Assembly (NCBI GenBank): GCA_036269895.1
Contig: DATBDN010000232.1
Span: forward strand, 1-35,118
DNA from: DATBDN01 sp036269895
GTDB taxonomy: Bacteria; Actinomycetota; Thermoleophilia; Solirubrobacterales; Thermoleophilaceae
Direction: 5' to 3'
Length of the DNA: 35,118 nucleotides
The translations under genes were made by a program, and so were the position numbers. Of this stretch, positions 1 to 7,387 are shown piece after piece; position 1 is the stretch's first letter; the number at the start of each line of letters is the position of its first letter. The notes under the pieces are model-generated. The model was given only the letters and a program-made list of their open reading frames with translations, was not told the origin of the DNA and did not search any database.

Positions 1-428
1 CGCTGTTCTCCGTCGTCAAGTTCGCCGGTGCCGCCTACCTGATCTATCTCGGAGGACGGCGGCTGCTCGGGCTCGAGCCGAGCGCGCTCGTCGCGCCGCA
101 GCAGAGACGCAGCCGCCGTCAGCTCTACCGCGACGGGGCCGTCGTGAACATCCTCAACCCGAAGACGGCACTGTTCTTCTACGCATTCCTTCCGCAGTTC
201 CTCGACCCGGGACGCGGCTCGGTCGCCCTTCAGGCGCTCGTCCTCGGGACGCTGTTCGTCGCGATCGCACTGTTGTCGGACAGCTTGTGGGCAGTGGCGT
301 CCGGGTCGGCGGCGACGTGGTTGAAGGATCGGCGCGTCGCCGCGACGGTCGAGCGCTGGGTTACCGGAACGGTGCTGGTCGGGCTCGGCACGGCGGCCGC
401 ACTCAGCGGCGCGCATCGCTCGAAGTGA
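1..428 (+). CDS. LysE/RhtB family amino-acid exporter, 3' part
   Basis: The reading frame is open from base 3, so the N-terminus lies outside the window. About 141 residues remain. They begin in a hydrophobic helix followed by a basic loop, then the family-typical NPKTALFF motif and the FLPQF segment, then two more hydrophobic helices. LysE/RhtB proteins are inner-membrane exporters of amino acids or related small molecules with about six helices and about 205 residues, so roughly the last two thirds is present. The substrate cannot be told from sequence. The stop overlaps the start of the next gene in a GTGA junction, which suggests translational coupling. Confidence 0.9.
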   Translation, partial: LFSVVKFAGAAYLIYLGGRRLLGLEPSALVAPQQRRSRRQLYRDGAVVNILNPKTALFFYAFLPQFLDPGRGSVALQALVLGTLFVAIALLSDSLWAVASGSAATWLKDRRVAATVERWVTGTVLVGLGTAAALSGAHRSK

Positions 429-880
429 GCATCGCGATTGCGCGCGTCGGCGAGGGCGACCTCGGCGACCTGCTGCCGCTGATGCGCGGCTACTCGGACT
501 TCTACGAGGTCGAGCCGAGCGACGAGGCACTGCTGGCGCTCGCGCGCGCACTGATCGCGAACCCCCAGTTCGAGGGCGTGCAGCTGATCGCGCGCGACGG
601 GCAGGACGGGACGGCGCTCGGCTTCGCGACCGTCTACTGGCTGTGGTCGTCGAGCCGCGCCGCGCGGGTCGGCGTGATGAACGACCTGTTCACGGCGCGC
701 GAGGCGCGGCGCCGCGGGGTGGGGGAGGCTCTGATCCGCGCGTGCCTGGAGGAGGTGCGGGCGCGGGGCGCCGCGACCCTGCAGTGGCAGACCGCGCCGG
801 ACAACCGCACGGCGCAGGCGCTCTATGACGCGGTCGGCGGAATCCGCGAGCAGTGGGTCGACTACTACCTGGAGGCATGA
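425..880 (+). CDS. GNAT family N-acetyltransferase
   Basis: A 151-residue protein starting at the GTG that overlaps the upstream stop. The frame is open further upstream, but the extension runs antiparallel to the LysE frame and lacks domain character. The acetyl-CoA-binding motif A is seen as ARRRGVGEALI (R-x-x-G-x-G/A), preceded by the beta-4 segment VGVMNDLFT. The C-terminal segment ending LYDAVGGIREQWVDYYLE matches the usual GNAT end (Y-x-x-x-G/F). It should transfer an acetyl group from acetyl-CoA to an amine, but the acceptor is unknown. It is coupled to the LysE exporter, and this pairing could mean modification and export of the same class of amino compound (inference). Confidence 0.9.
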   Translation: MSIAIARVGEGDLGDLLPLMRGYSDFYEVEPSDEALLALARALIANPQFEGVQLIARDGQDGTALGFATVYWLWSSSRAARVGVMNDLFTAREARRRGVGEALIRACLEEVRARGAATLQWQTAPDNRTAQALYDAVGGIREQWVDYYLEA

Positions 881-904
881 CGCCGCACTCCTGGCCGCGT
901 CGCC

Positions 905-925
905 CGGGTTTTCGGGCCGAACCCG
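905..925 (+). other. Stem-loop between GNAT and cNMP-binding genes
   Basis: A perfect six-base inverted repeat, CGGGTT (905-910) and AACCCG (920-925), encloses a nine-base loop. There is no T-run after it, so it is at best a weak terminator. It lies just upstream of the -10-like box of the next gene and could equally be a regulatory site. Confidence 0.3.
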
Positions 926-927
926 CT

Positions 928-933
928 TAGGAT
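928..933 (+). promoter_or_regulatory. -10-like box for the cNMP-binding gene
   Basis: TAGGAT lies eight bases before the ATG at 942, and no Shine-Dalgarno sequence is visible between them. The spacing fits a leaderless transcript starting at or next to the ATG. No convincing -35 box is seen. Confidence 0.4.
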
Positions 934-941
934 GCCCGGCA

Positions 942-1346
942 ATGGACGCACACGAACTCGGACAGATCCCGCTCTTCAGCGACCTATCGGAGGACGACGT
1001 GGATGCGCTCGCGACCTACGCGGACGAGGTCACTGTCTCCCAAGGCAAGCACCTTGTCGACGAGGGGGGCTACGCGTACGACCTCTTCGCGATCGTGGAG
1101 GGCACGGCACAGGTGATCGTCGGTGGCGAGGTAGTGGCGGAACTGGGCCCGGGTGACTTCTTCGGGGAGGCGGGCGTGCTCGGGAAGCAGCAGCGCAACG
1201 CGACCGTGGTCGCGAAGACGCGCATGCGCCTCGTCACGCTGACCGGCTGGGACCTGCGCCGCATGCGGCGCCAGCTCGGGCCGGTGATCGACAAGCTCGA
1301 GCAGGCGATCCGGCAGCGCGGCGGCAACCCGGTGCCCGAGAGCTGA
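942..1346 (+). CDS. Stand-alone cyclic-nucleotide-binding domain protein
   Basis: A 134-residue protein made almost entirely of one CRP-type cyclic-nucleotide-binding fold. The N-terminal helix reads IPLFSDLSEDDVDALA, beta-roll segments follow, and then the phosphate-binding cassette FFGEAGVLGKQQRNATVVA with the expected Glu and Arg. There is no DNA-binding domain, so it probably acts through a partner protein or as a ligand sensor. The ATG at 942 is chosen because the domain begins there; upstream codons are unrelated in character. The stop overlaps a possible CTG start of the next gene. Confidence 0.88.
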   Translation: MDAHELGQIPLFSDLSEDDVDALATYADEVTVSQGKHLVDEGGYAYDLFAIVEGTAQVIVGGEVVAELGPGDFFGEAGVLGKQQRNATVVAKTRMRLVTLTGWDLRRMRRQLGPVIDKLEQAIRQRGGNPVPES

Positions 1347-1366
1347 CCGTCTCCGAGAAGGACAAG

Positions 1367-1900
1367 ATGCTGGCCGGCGAGCTGTACCGCGCCGGCGACC
1401 CCGAACTGGTCGCAGAGCGCGCCCGCTGCGAGCGCCTGCTGCGGGCGCTCAACTCCGAGCCCGACGAGGACGCGCGCGAGCGCATCCTGCGTGAGCTGCT
1501 CGCAGCGCTCGGGAGCTCGTCCTACATCCGGTCGCCGTTCTTCTGCGACTACGGCTACAACATCACGCTCGGCGATGGCGTCTTCCTGAACTTCAACTGC
1601 GTTGTGCTCGACGTGGTTGCGGTGACGATCGGCGACCGCACGCAGATCGCCTCAGCGGTGCAGATCCTGGCGGCCGACCACCCGGTCGACGTCGAGACGC
1701 GCGCGTCCGGGCTCGAGAACGGCCGCCCGATCGCGATCGAGGAGGACGTCTGGATCGGCGGCGGCGCGATCCTCTGCCCGGGTGTGACCGTCGGGCGGGG
1801 GAGCGTGATCGGCGCGGGGAGCGTCGTGACGCGCGACATCCCAGCCGGCGTCGTCGCGGTTGGGAACCCCTGCCGGGTCCTCCACGAGCTCGGCACTTGA
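1367..1900 (+). CDS. Hexapeptide-repeat acetyltransferase (Maa/NodL/LacA type)
   Basis: A 177-residue left-handed beta-helix acetyltransferase of the maltose/galactoside O-acetyltransferase group. It has the N-terminal MLAGELYRAGDPEL segment, SPFFCDYGYNITLGDGVFLN, the catalytic His in LAADHPVD, and hexapeptide turns ending VWIGGGAILCPGVTVGRGSVIGAGSVVTRDIPAG (given here in two parts: VWIGGGAILCPGV and GSVIGAGSVVTRDI). The family usually has about eight residues before this ATG (TVSEKDK-like). Exactly such codons lie in frame from CTG at 1343, which overlaps the upstream TGA. The ATG at 1367 has GAGAAGG six bases upstream, so both starts remain possible. The sugar acceptor is unknown. Confidence 0.9.
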   Translation: MLAGELYRAGDPELVAERARCERLLRALNSEPDEDARERILRELLAALGSSSYIRSPFFCDYGYNITLGDGVFLNFNCVVLDVVAVTIGDRTQIASAVQILAADHPVDVETRASGLENGRPIAIEEDVWIGGGAILCPGVTVGRGSVIGAGSVVTRDIPAGVVAVGNPCRVLHELGT

Positions 1901-1925
1901 CAGGAAGTGTGAGTGAGTGCATACT
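1897..1925 (+). promoter_or_regulatory. Promoter of the tetR gene
   Basis: A perfect -35 TTGACA (1897-1902) is followed by a 17-base spacer and CATACT (1920-1925). The -35 overlaps the TGA stop of the upstream gene. A transcript would start near 1932, three bases before a GTG at 1935, so the mRNA is probably leaderless. The palindromic operator covers the -10 region. Confidence 0.7.
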
Positions 1926-1930
1926 CACTC
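1911..1930. promoter_or_regulatory. Operator 1 of the TetR regulator
   Basis: Perfect inverted repeat GAGTGAGT (1911-1918) and ACTCACTC (1923-1930) around GCAT. It overlaps the -10 box, so binding should block transcription. Its core, TGAGT-N4-ACTCA, recurs at 2529-2542 before the efflux gene. Confidence 0.75.
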
Positions 1931-1934
1931 CCTC

Positions 1935-2507
1935 GTGGAACCCGCCAGCGTCCGGACTCTCTCGACCGCCGCCGACCGCCGTGAGGCTGTCCTCGCGGCC
2001 GCCATGCCGGTCGTCGCCGAGCGCGGGATTGCTGCCACGGCCACCGCTGAGATTGCGAAGCGGGCCGGCATCTCGCACGCGTACCTGTTCCGGCTCTTCC
2101 CGACGAAGAGCGAGTTGGCGGTCGCGGTCGTGGAGCGTGCGAACCAGCGCATCTATGACGCGTTGGCGGCAGCGGCCGCGCGCGTCGACGGGAGTGGGGA
2201 GGAGAGGCTTCACGCGATGGGCATGGCCTACAGCGAGTTGCTCGAGGACCGCGAACTGCTCTTGCTGCAGCTCCACTCGCATGCCGCGGCTGGGCAGGAT
2301 CCCGCGATCCGAGCGAGTGCGCGCACGGGTTTCGAGCGGCTGGTCGCCCTGGTTGAGCGCGAGAGCGGGGCTGACGCGGTCATGGTCGGGCGCTTCTTCG
2401 CGACCGGGATGCTGATGAACGTGATGGCCGCCCTCGACGCTGGGTCTGTCTCCGAGCACTGGGCCGACGTCCTCGCGAGCTACTGCGCGTCGGGTGACCT
2501 GCCCTAG
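1935..2507 (+). CDS. TetR family transcriptional regulator
   Basis: A protein of 190 residues, or 196 if the in-frame GTG at 1917 is used. The N-terminal helix-turn-helix spans about residues 12-60, with AVLAAAMPVVAERGIAATAT followed by the recognition segment AKRAGISHAYLFRLFPTKSEL. The C-terminal part is the variable ligand-binding domain. I prefer GTG 1935 because GTG 1917 lies inside the promoter/operator, upstream of the predicted transcription start. The next gene is a DHA2 efflux pump carrying the same operator core, so the protein probably represses both itself and the pump and is released by a pump substrate (inference from the usual tetR-pump arrangement). Confidence 0.9.
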   Translation: MEPASVRTLSTAADRREAVLAAAMPVVAERGIAATATAEIAKRAGISHAYLFRLFPTKSELAVAVVERANQRIYDALAAAAARVDGSGEERLHAMGMAYSELLEDRELLLLQLHSHAAAGQDPAIRASARTGFERLVALVERESGADAVMVGRFFATGMLMNVMAALDAGSVSEHWADVLASYCASGDLP

Positions 2508-2528
2508 CGATTTTTTTTGACCCATCAA

Positions 2529-2542
2529 TGAGTAAGTACTCA
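2529..2542. promoter_or_regulatory. Operator 2, upstream of the efflux pump
   Basis: TGAGT-AAGT-ACTCA, an inverted repeat sharing both five-base arms with operator 1. It lies 20 bases before the ATG at 2563. A -35-like TTGACC is at 2517-2522 after a run of eight T, and a strong Shine-Dalgarno AAGGAG is at 2551-2556. No clear -10 box is seen. Confidence 0.65.
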
Positions 2543-2562
2543 CACACAGTAAGGAGAGCGGA

Positions 2563-3972
2563 ATGAGCCGCCGCACCCGCTGGACCCTCGCGATCGTGTC
2601 GATCGCGCTGTTCATGACCACCCTCGACAACCTCGTTGTCACGACGGCGCTGCCGTCCATTCGCAACAGCCTCGGCGCCTCGATCGAGTCGCTCGAGTGG
2701 ACCGTAAACGCGTACACGCTGTCGTTCTGCGTGCTCCTTCTGACTGGCGCGGCGCTTGGCGACCGCTTCGGCCGCCGGCGCATGTTCGTCATCGGCATCG
2801 GCGCCTTCACGCTGTCGAGCGCGGCTGCCGCGCTCGCGCCGACAACCGACGCGCTTGTGGCAGCGCGCGCCCTGCAAGGCGCGGGTGCCGCGCTCGTGCT
2901 GCCGTTGACGCTCACGCTGCTGTCGCAGGCCGTCGACGAGAACCAGCGCGGCCTAGCGCTTGGCATCTGGTCGGGCGTCTCCGGCTTGGGCGTCGCACTC
3001 GGCCCGCTGGTCGGCGGCCTCGTGACCGACGGCTTCTCGTGGGAGTACATCTTCTGGCTGAACGTGCCGATCGGCCTGGCGCTGATGCCGCTCGCGGCGC
3101 GCCGCCTGGACGAGTCATACGGCCCGGACCACGAGCTCGACCTGCCCGGCCTGGCGCTGGCAGGCTTCGGCCTGCTCGGCATCGTCTACGGGGTCGTGCG
3201 CGGCAACGCGCTCGGCTGGACCTCGACCACGATCCTGGCGTCGCTCGCGACGGGCGCGATCCTGCTCGCGGCGTTCGTCGCGTGGGAGCTGCGGGCGCCG
3301 GCTCCGATGCTGCCGATGCGCTTCTTCCGCTCGCGCGCGTTTGCCGCGACCAACGGAGTCTCGCTGGCGATGTTCTTCGGCGCCTTCGGCTCGATCTTCC
3401 TGTTGGCGCAGTTCTTCCAAACCGCCCAGGGTTACTCGCCGATCGAGGCGGGCCTGCGGACACTGCCGTGGACGGCCATGCCGATCTTCGTGGCGCCCGT
3501 CGCCGGCGTGCTCAGCGACCGGATCGGCTCGCGGCCGTTGATGGCAAGCGGCTTGGCACTCCAGTCGATCGCGATCGCGTGGCTCGCGATCGTGAGCGAG
3601 CCGACGGTCGCCTACAGCTCGCTTGTCATCCCGTTCGTCCTGGCCGGCACGGGCATGGCGCTGGTGTTCGCGCCCGCCGCGAACGCCGTGCTCGGCTCTG
3701 TGCGCGCCTCCGAGGCCGGCAAGGCATCGGGCGCGACGAACGCCATCCGCGAGGTCGGCGGAGTGCTTGGCGTCGCGGTGGCAGCGTCGGCGTTCGCGTC
3801 CAACGGGTCCTACGCGACCCCCGCCACGTTCAACGACGGGCTCGTGGCGGCTCTGCCGATCGGCGCCGCCGTGCTGGCGGCGGGTGCCCTTATCGCGCTG
3901 CTCGTCCCGCGCAGGAGCCGCTGCGCGGAGCGGCCTGCGGTGCGGGTCGCGGAGCCGGCGGCGGCTGCCTAG
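2563..3972 (+). CDS. MFS multidrug efflux transporter, DHA2 family
   Basis: A 469-residue polytopic membrane protein. It shows the DHA2 motif LDNLVVTTALPSI in helix 1, motif A as GDRFGRRRMF between helices 2 and 3, the ALQGAGAALVLPL segment of helix 4, and the antiporter motif C as GVSGLGVALGPLVGG in helix 5. Length and helix count fit a 14-helix proton-driven drug exporter (EmrB/QacA type). It is 55 bases downstream of tetR with its own Shine-Dalgarno AAGGAG and its own copy of the palindromic operator. The last 20 residues are Arg/Ala-rich and probably cytoplasmic. Confidence 0.93.
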   Translation: MSRRTRWTLAIVSIALFMTTLDNLVVTTALPSIRNSLGASIESLEWTVNAYTLSFCVLLLTGAALGDRFGRRRMFVIGIGAFTLSSAAAALAPTTDALVAARALQGAGAALVLPLTLTLLSQAVDENQRGLALGIWSGVSGLGVALGPLVGGLVTDGFSWEYIFWLNVPIGLALMPLAARRLDESYGPDHELDLPGLALAGFGLLGIVYGVVRGNALGWTSTTILASLATGAILLAAFVAWELRAPAPMLPMRFFRSRAFAATNGVSLAMFFGAFGSIFLLAQFFQTAQGYSPIEAGLRTLPWTAMPIFVAPVAGVLSDRIGSRPLMASGLALQSIAIAWLAIVSEPTVAYSSLVIPFVLAGTGMALVFAPAANAVLGSVRASEAGKASGATNAIREVGGVLGVAVAASAFASNGSYATPATFNDGLVAALPIGAAVLAAGALIALLVPRRSRCAERPAVRVAEPAAAA

Positions 3973-3976
3973 GAGC

Positions 3977-4333
3977 TCAGAAGCTGTGGTTGCGCAGAAG
4001 CGCGAGCGCTTCCGGCAGCGTCGCGGATGCGCCGGCGGCGCCCTGCACGTTCACAGCCGTGAGCACGTCGGCGACGAAGGTTTCCGGCGGCACGACGAGC
4101 TGAAGCGCCTGCTGGCGCCGCCTCAGCGCGTCGGCGAGATCGAAGATCAGGTGCACTCCGGAGCTGTCGAGGTAGCTCGTCTCGGAAAGGTCGAGCACCA
4201 GCCCGAGCGCCGAGTTTGGCACCGCCTCCTTGAGCTGCGCTGTGAAGCCGGCGGCGTTCGAGGCGTCGACCTCGCCGACTAGCCGCGCAACCGGTGGATC
4301 AGCGGCCAGGTCCATTTGCAGGTCCGCGAGCAT
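3977..4333 (-). CDS. STAS-domain anti-sigma factor antagonist
   Basis: A 118-residue SpoIIAA/RsbV-like protein. The conserved phosphorylation region is present as SYLDSSGVHLI, with Ser after Asp as in partner-switching antagonists. The N-terminal beta segments include ARLVGEVDASNAAGF. In this family the unphosphorylated protein binds an anti-sigma kinase and frees the sigma factor. Its start overlaps the stop of the upstream 701-residue phosphatase/kinase in an ATGA junction, so the two are coupled and probably form one signalling unit. No sigma factor is encoded nearby. Confidence 0.9.
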   Translation of the reverse strand: MLADLQMDLAADPPVARLVGEVDASNAAGFTAQLKEAVPNSALGLVLDLSETSYLDSSGVHLIFDLADALRRRQQALQLVVPPETFVADVLTAVNVQGAAGASATLPEALALLRNHSF

Positions 4334-6438
4334 CAGGCGGTGATTTTCCTACGCATCCGGACGGCGGTGCCACTTTCGCTGGGAATGACCTCGACCTCGT
4401 CCATGAAAGTCTCCATCAGGCCGAGGCCGCGGCCGCGGTTCTGGCCACGCGGCGGCCGCCAGCGGCCGTGGTCCCGGATGACGAGCACGACGTCGTCGCC
4501 GTCACGCAAGCCCTCGAGGTCGAAGGTGCGCTCGCCCGGCCCATAGGCGTGCTCGATCGCGTTCGTGCAGGCCTCGCCGCTCGCGAGCAGGACGGCCTCG
4601 ATGGCGCGGACATCTGCGCCTGCGTCGATCAGCCAGCCGCGCAGCAGGCGCCGGATCGCTGCGAGCTCCTCCGGGCGCGCGGCCACCTTCAGGTTCAGTG
4701 TCTCGTTGGCCGTGACGGCGCGCTGCACGGTGAGGATGGCGACGTCGTCGGCTGGCGGGTCGGGGCCGATCATCCGCGCGATCAGCGATTCCGCGAGCAA
4801 ATCCGGCTCCACGGGGGAGGCGGCGGCAGCCTTCTGCAGCGCCTCCTGCCGCGTCACCAGGCGCTCGCCGCGGCGCTCGACCAGGCCGTCCGTGTACAGC
4901 ACGAGCGTGGTGCCGGGCTCGAAGGCCACGCGCGTCTCTTTGACACCCGGCATCACCGACGTGCCGAGCGGTGGCAGCAGCGGCGACATGATCGTCTCGG
5001 CAGTGCCGTCCGGCCGCACGAGCACGGGCGGCGGGTGCGACCCGTTCACGAAAGAGAAGAACTTGCGCTCCGCGTCGACGACGCCGTACAGGTATGTCGC
5101 CATGCGCGCGGTGCCGGCCGTCCGCGCGAAGCGCGCCAGCAGCGGCGCGATCGCCGCAGGGGAGAGACCCTGGACCGCGAACGCCTGGAGCGCACTGCGC
5201 AGTGCCCCCATCAGCGTGGCCGCCTCCAGCCCCTTTCCGACGACATCACCAATGGCGACCCCTACGCGCCCGTCTGGCATCTCGACGACGTCGTACCAGT
5301 CGCCGCCGACCATGCGCTTGGCGGCGGCAGGGAGGTACCGAGCAGCGAGCAGCAAGCCGGCGGGCTGTGGCAATTCGGTCGGTAGGAGCGACCTCTGGAG
5401 CGTCTGCGCGACCCGGTACTCCTCGATCAGGCGATCGTGCTCGATCGCCAGCGCGGCGCGGTCGGCAACCGCCTGCAGCAAGTCGATGTCGTCCTGGCTG
5501 AAGACGCGCGGCGTGAGCGTGCCCACGTGGAGCACGCCGATCAGCCGCCGTTCGGCGATCAGGGGCACGCCCAGCAGAGAGCGGATGTTCTTCTCGTACA
5601 GGAGCGGATTCACGGCGTCGCCCGGCGCGAGGGCGGGGATCATCACGGGCTGCATCTGCGCAGCGACGCGGCCGGCGAATCCGGCCCCGATCGGCACTGT
5701 GAAGCCGCGCTCGACCTCTTCCTCGAGGCCCTTCGCGGCCCGCGCGTAGAGCGCATCGCCCTCGTCGTTCACGAGCAGGATCGCGGACGTGTCGGTGCCG
5801 AGCATGTCCACGATGCGGTCCAGCAGCACCTGCAGCAGGTCGTCGAGCTCGAGGTACGCGAGGGCGCTCTCGGTGACCGCCTGGAGCTGCCGCAGGCGGT
5901 CGAGGGCCGCCTCCGCCTCGGCGCGCGCACCGCGCTCGGCCTCGAACAGCCGTGCGTGATCGATCGCGAGCGCGACGCGGTCGGCTACGACCTGCAGGAC
6001 CGTCCTGTCGTGCTCGTCGAAGTTGCGAGTCGTGAGCGACCCGACGTGCACGACGCCGAGCAGTCGGCCCTCGACCACGAGCGGGACGCCGAGCAGCGAA
6101 CGGATCTTCTTCTCGTACAGCAGTGGATTGACCGCGTCGCCCGGCGCGAGGCTCAGGATCGTCACCGGCTGCATCTCGGCGGCCACGCGTCCGGCGAAGC
6201 CCTTGCCGACGGCCACCCGGAAGCCTTGTTCGACTTCCTCCTCGAGTCCACGAGCTGCACGGGCCGCGAGCTCGTTCGTCTCCTCGTCCAGCAGCAGGAT
6301 CGCCGACGTGTCGACCTCGAGCGTCTCGACGATCCGGTCGAGCAGCGCCTGCAGCAGCCGGTCCATCTCGAGGTACGCGAGCGCGGCCTCAGTGACCCGC
6401 TGCAGGCTCTCCGACAGGCTTGCCGGCTGTCCTCTCAT
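4333..6438 (-). CDS. GAF-GAF-SpoIIE phosphatase-HATPase fusion protein
   Basis: A 701-residue cytoplasmic signalling protein with no membrane helix. Order: GAF 1 (about 12-165), short charged linker, GAF 2 (188-336), SpoIIE-type PP2C phosphatase (365-572) and RsbW-like ATPase (580-698). The phosphatase has VGGDWYD, GDVVGKG, LYTDG and ADDVA, which carry the metal-binding Asp residues. The kinase has the N-box GEACTNAIEH, DHGRW and GRGLGL. The two GAF domains are recent duplicates: both contain GFAGRVAA, APGDAVNPLLYEK and IRSLLGVPL. Fusion of phosphatase and kinase suggests that one protein both phosphorylates and dephosphorylates the STAS partner encoded directly downstream. AGAGGGGA before the ATG is the likely ribosome binding site. 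Confidence 0.92.
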   Translation of the reverse strand: MRGQPASLSESLQRVTEAALAYLEMDRLLQALLDRIVETLEVDTSAILLLDEETNELAARAARGLEEEVEQGFRVAVGKGFAGRVAAEMQPVTILSLAPGDAVNPLLYEKKIRSLLGVPLVVEGRLLGVVHVGSLTTRNFDEHDRTVLQVVADRVALAIDHARLFEAERGARAEAEAALDRLRQLQAVTESALAYLELDDLLQVLLDRIVDMLGTDTSAILLVNDEGDALYARAAKGLEEEVERGFTVPIGAGFAGRVAAQMQPVMIPALAPGDAVNPLLYEKNIRSLLGVPLIAERRLIGVLHVGTLTPRVFSQDDIDLLQAVADRAALAIEHDRLIEEYRVAQTLQRSLLPTELPQPAGLLLAARYLPAAAKRMVGGDWYDVVEMPDGRVGVAIGDVVGKGLEAATLMGALRSALQAFAVQGLSPAAIAPLLARFARTAGTARMATYLYGVVDAERKFFSFVNGSHPPPVLVRPDGTAETIMSPLLPPLGTSVMPGVKETRVAFEPGTTLVLYTDGLVERRGERLVTRQEALQKAAAASPVEPDLLAESLIARMIGPDPPADDVAILTVQRAVTANETLNLKVAARPEELAAIRRLLRGWLIDAGADVRAIEAVLLASGEACTNAIEHAYGPGERTFDLEGLRDGDDVVLVIRDHGRWRPPRGQNRGRGLGLMETFMDEVEVIPSESGTAVRMRRKITA

Positions 6439-6453
6439 TCCCCTCTACGCTCG

Positions 6454-6467
6454 ATAACGGCGGTTAT
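6454..6467. promoter_or_regulatory. Inverted repeat upstream of the phosphatase/kinase gene
   Basis: ATAAC-N4-GTTAT, a 14-base palindrome centred about 20 bases before the ATG at 6438. It sits between the carbonic anhydrase stop and this start, where the promoter should be. It may be an operator; no regulator can be assigned. Confidence 0.35.
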
Positions 6468-6473
6468 GGAAAC

Positions 6474-6968
6474 TCACCTGGAAACTTCCGTGAGGCGGCC
6501 GCTTTCGACGTCGTAGACGAACCCCCTCACCGCGTCGGTCTTGAGAAGAAACGGGCTCTCCTGGAGCAGGCGGACCGACTCGCGCAGGTTCTCCTCGAGA
6601 TCGTCGAAGGTGTGCGCCTGGAACGGCGGCGGCTCGCCGGCGTGCTGTTCGAGTCGCTCGCTGAGCTCGTCGTCGCTGAACTTCTGCATCCCGCAGTCCG
6701 TGTGCTGGATCAGGACGATCTCCTCGGTTCCCAGCAGGTGCTGCGAGATCGCGAGCGACCGGATCGCGTCGTGCGTGACCGCGCCGCCCGCATTGCGGAT
6801 CACGTGCGCGTCGCCCTCGGAGAGCCCCAGAGCGCGCGCCGGATCGAGCCGCGCGTCCATGCACGCCAGGACCGCGACCTTCTTCGCCGGGCTGCTCGGG
6901 CGCCCGGGCGCGTCGAACGCGGCCACGTAGACCGCGTTGTTCTCCAGAAGGTCGTCTGTGTCGCTCAC
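6474..6968 (-). CDS. Beta-carbonic anhydrase, Rv1284-like
   Basis: A 164-residue zinc enzyme interconverting CO2 and bicarbonate. Zinc ligands and the Asp-Arg pair are seen as ACMDARLD (Cys36, Asp38, Arg40) and QHTDCGM (His89, Cys92). The conserved VIRNAGG and the ending VRGFVYDVESGRL are present. Length and N-terminus (TDDLLENN) match the short mycobacterial Rv1284-type class rather than the longer plant-type enzymes. The GTG at 6968 is chosen because it overlaps the upstream TGA (GTGA) and matches the family N-terminus; a longer open frame upstream is only antisense shadow. Confidence 0.93.
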   Translation of the reverse strand: MSDTDDLLENNAVYVAAFDAPGRPSSPAKKVAVLACMDARLDPARALGLSEGDAHVIRNAGGAVTHDAIRSLAISQHLLGTEEIVLIQHTDCGMQKFSDDELSERLEQHAGEPPPFQAHTFDDLEENLRESVRLLQESPFLLKTDAVRGFVYDVESGRLTEVSR

Positions 6969-7387
6969 GCAGCGGTTTCTACCGGGAACTGCTCCAGAAT
7001 CCACGCGGCATCCAGCGGCCGGCGGCGCCAGTCGCGATTGCCGATCGTCAGGTAGTCGCCCGTCCGCGGGTTCAGCGGCAGCCGCCGCTCGGCCGGATAC
7101 CACCGGTTGTGCTCATCGATCAGCTCGTTGATGTCGTCGAAGCGCCAGTGCTCGGCCAGGTCGCGCCAGTACGCCGCAAACCCCTCCGGGTTGTCGCCGT
7201 GGTGCTCCTGGGCCCACTCGTACGCACGTTCGAGGCGCTTGTGGTGGCGATGGATCCCACTCTCGATCTGGTTCGCGCGTTCGATGAAGCGCGGGATGAC
7301 GCCTGCCTGCAGGTACCGCTCGACGGAGGAGACGTTGCGCAGCGAGCGCCGGGCGATGCGGCGCCTGGGCCGGTTCTGACTGCTCAC
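6965..7387 (-). CDS. Conserved hypothetical protein
   Basis: I do not recognise this 140-residue protein. It begins with an Arg-rich stretch (about residues 5-18). A helical region rich in His, Glu and Arg follows, including IHRHHKRLERAYEWAQEHHGD. It ends with an aromatic segment containing YLTIGNRDWRRRPLDAAWIL. It has no signal peptide or membrane helix. It overlaps both neighbours by four bases (GTGA at each end), so it is surely translated in an operon with the VOC protein and the carbonic anhydrase. Confidence 0.75.
   Translation of the reverse strand: MSSQNRPRRRIARRSLRNVSSVERYLQAGVIPRFIERANQIESGIHRHHKRLERAYEWAQEHHGDNPEGFAAYWRDLAEHWRFDDINELIDEHNRWYPAERRLPLNPRTGDYLTIGNRDWRRRPLDAAWILEQFPVETAA

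Noticed and set aside
1917..1934. GTG 1917 as the tetR start
   Set aside because: It lies inside the operator and upstream of the predicted transcription start; GTG 1935 fits better, although 1917 cannot be excluded.
2511..2518. Run of eight T after the tetR stop as a terminator
   Set aside because: There is no GC-rich stem directly before it. It may only be an AT-rich promoter element of the pump gene.
1593..3182. A 529-residue open frame on the minus strand
   Set aside because: It is antisense to the acetyltransferase, TetR and MFS genes, which have clear motifs; its Arg/Ser-rich composition is typical of a shadow frame.
4294..6516. Long plus-strand open frames across the GAF-GAF-phosphatase gene
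   Set aside because: The minus strand carries all recognised motifs; the plus-strand products are Arg/His/Gln-rich shadows.
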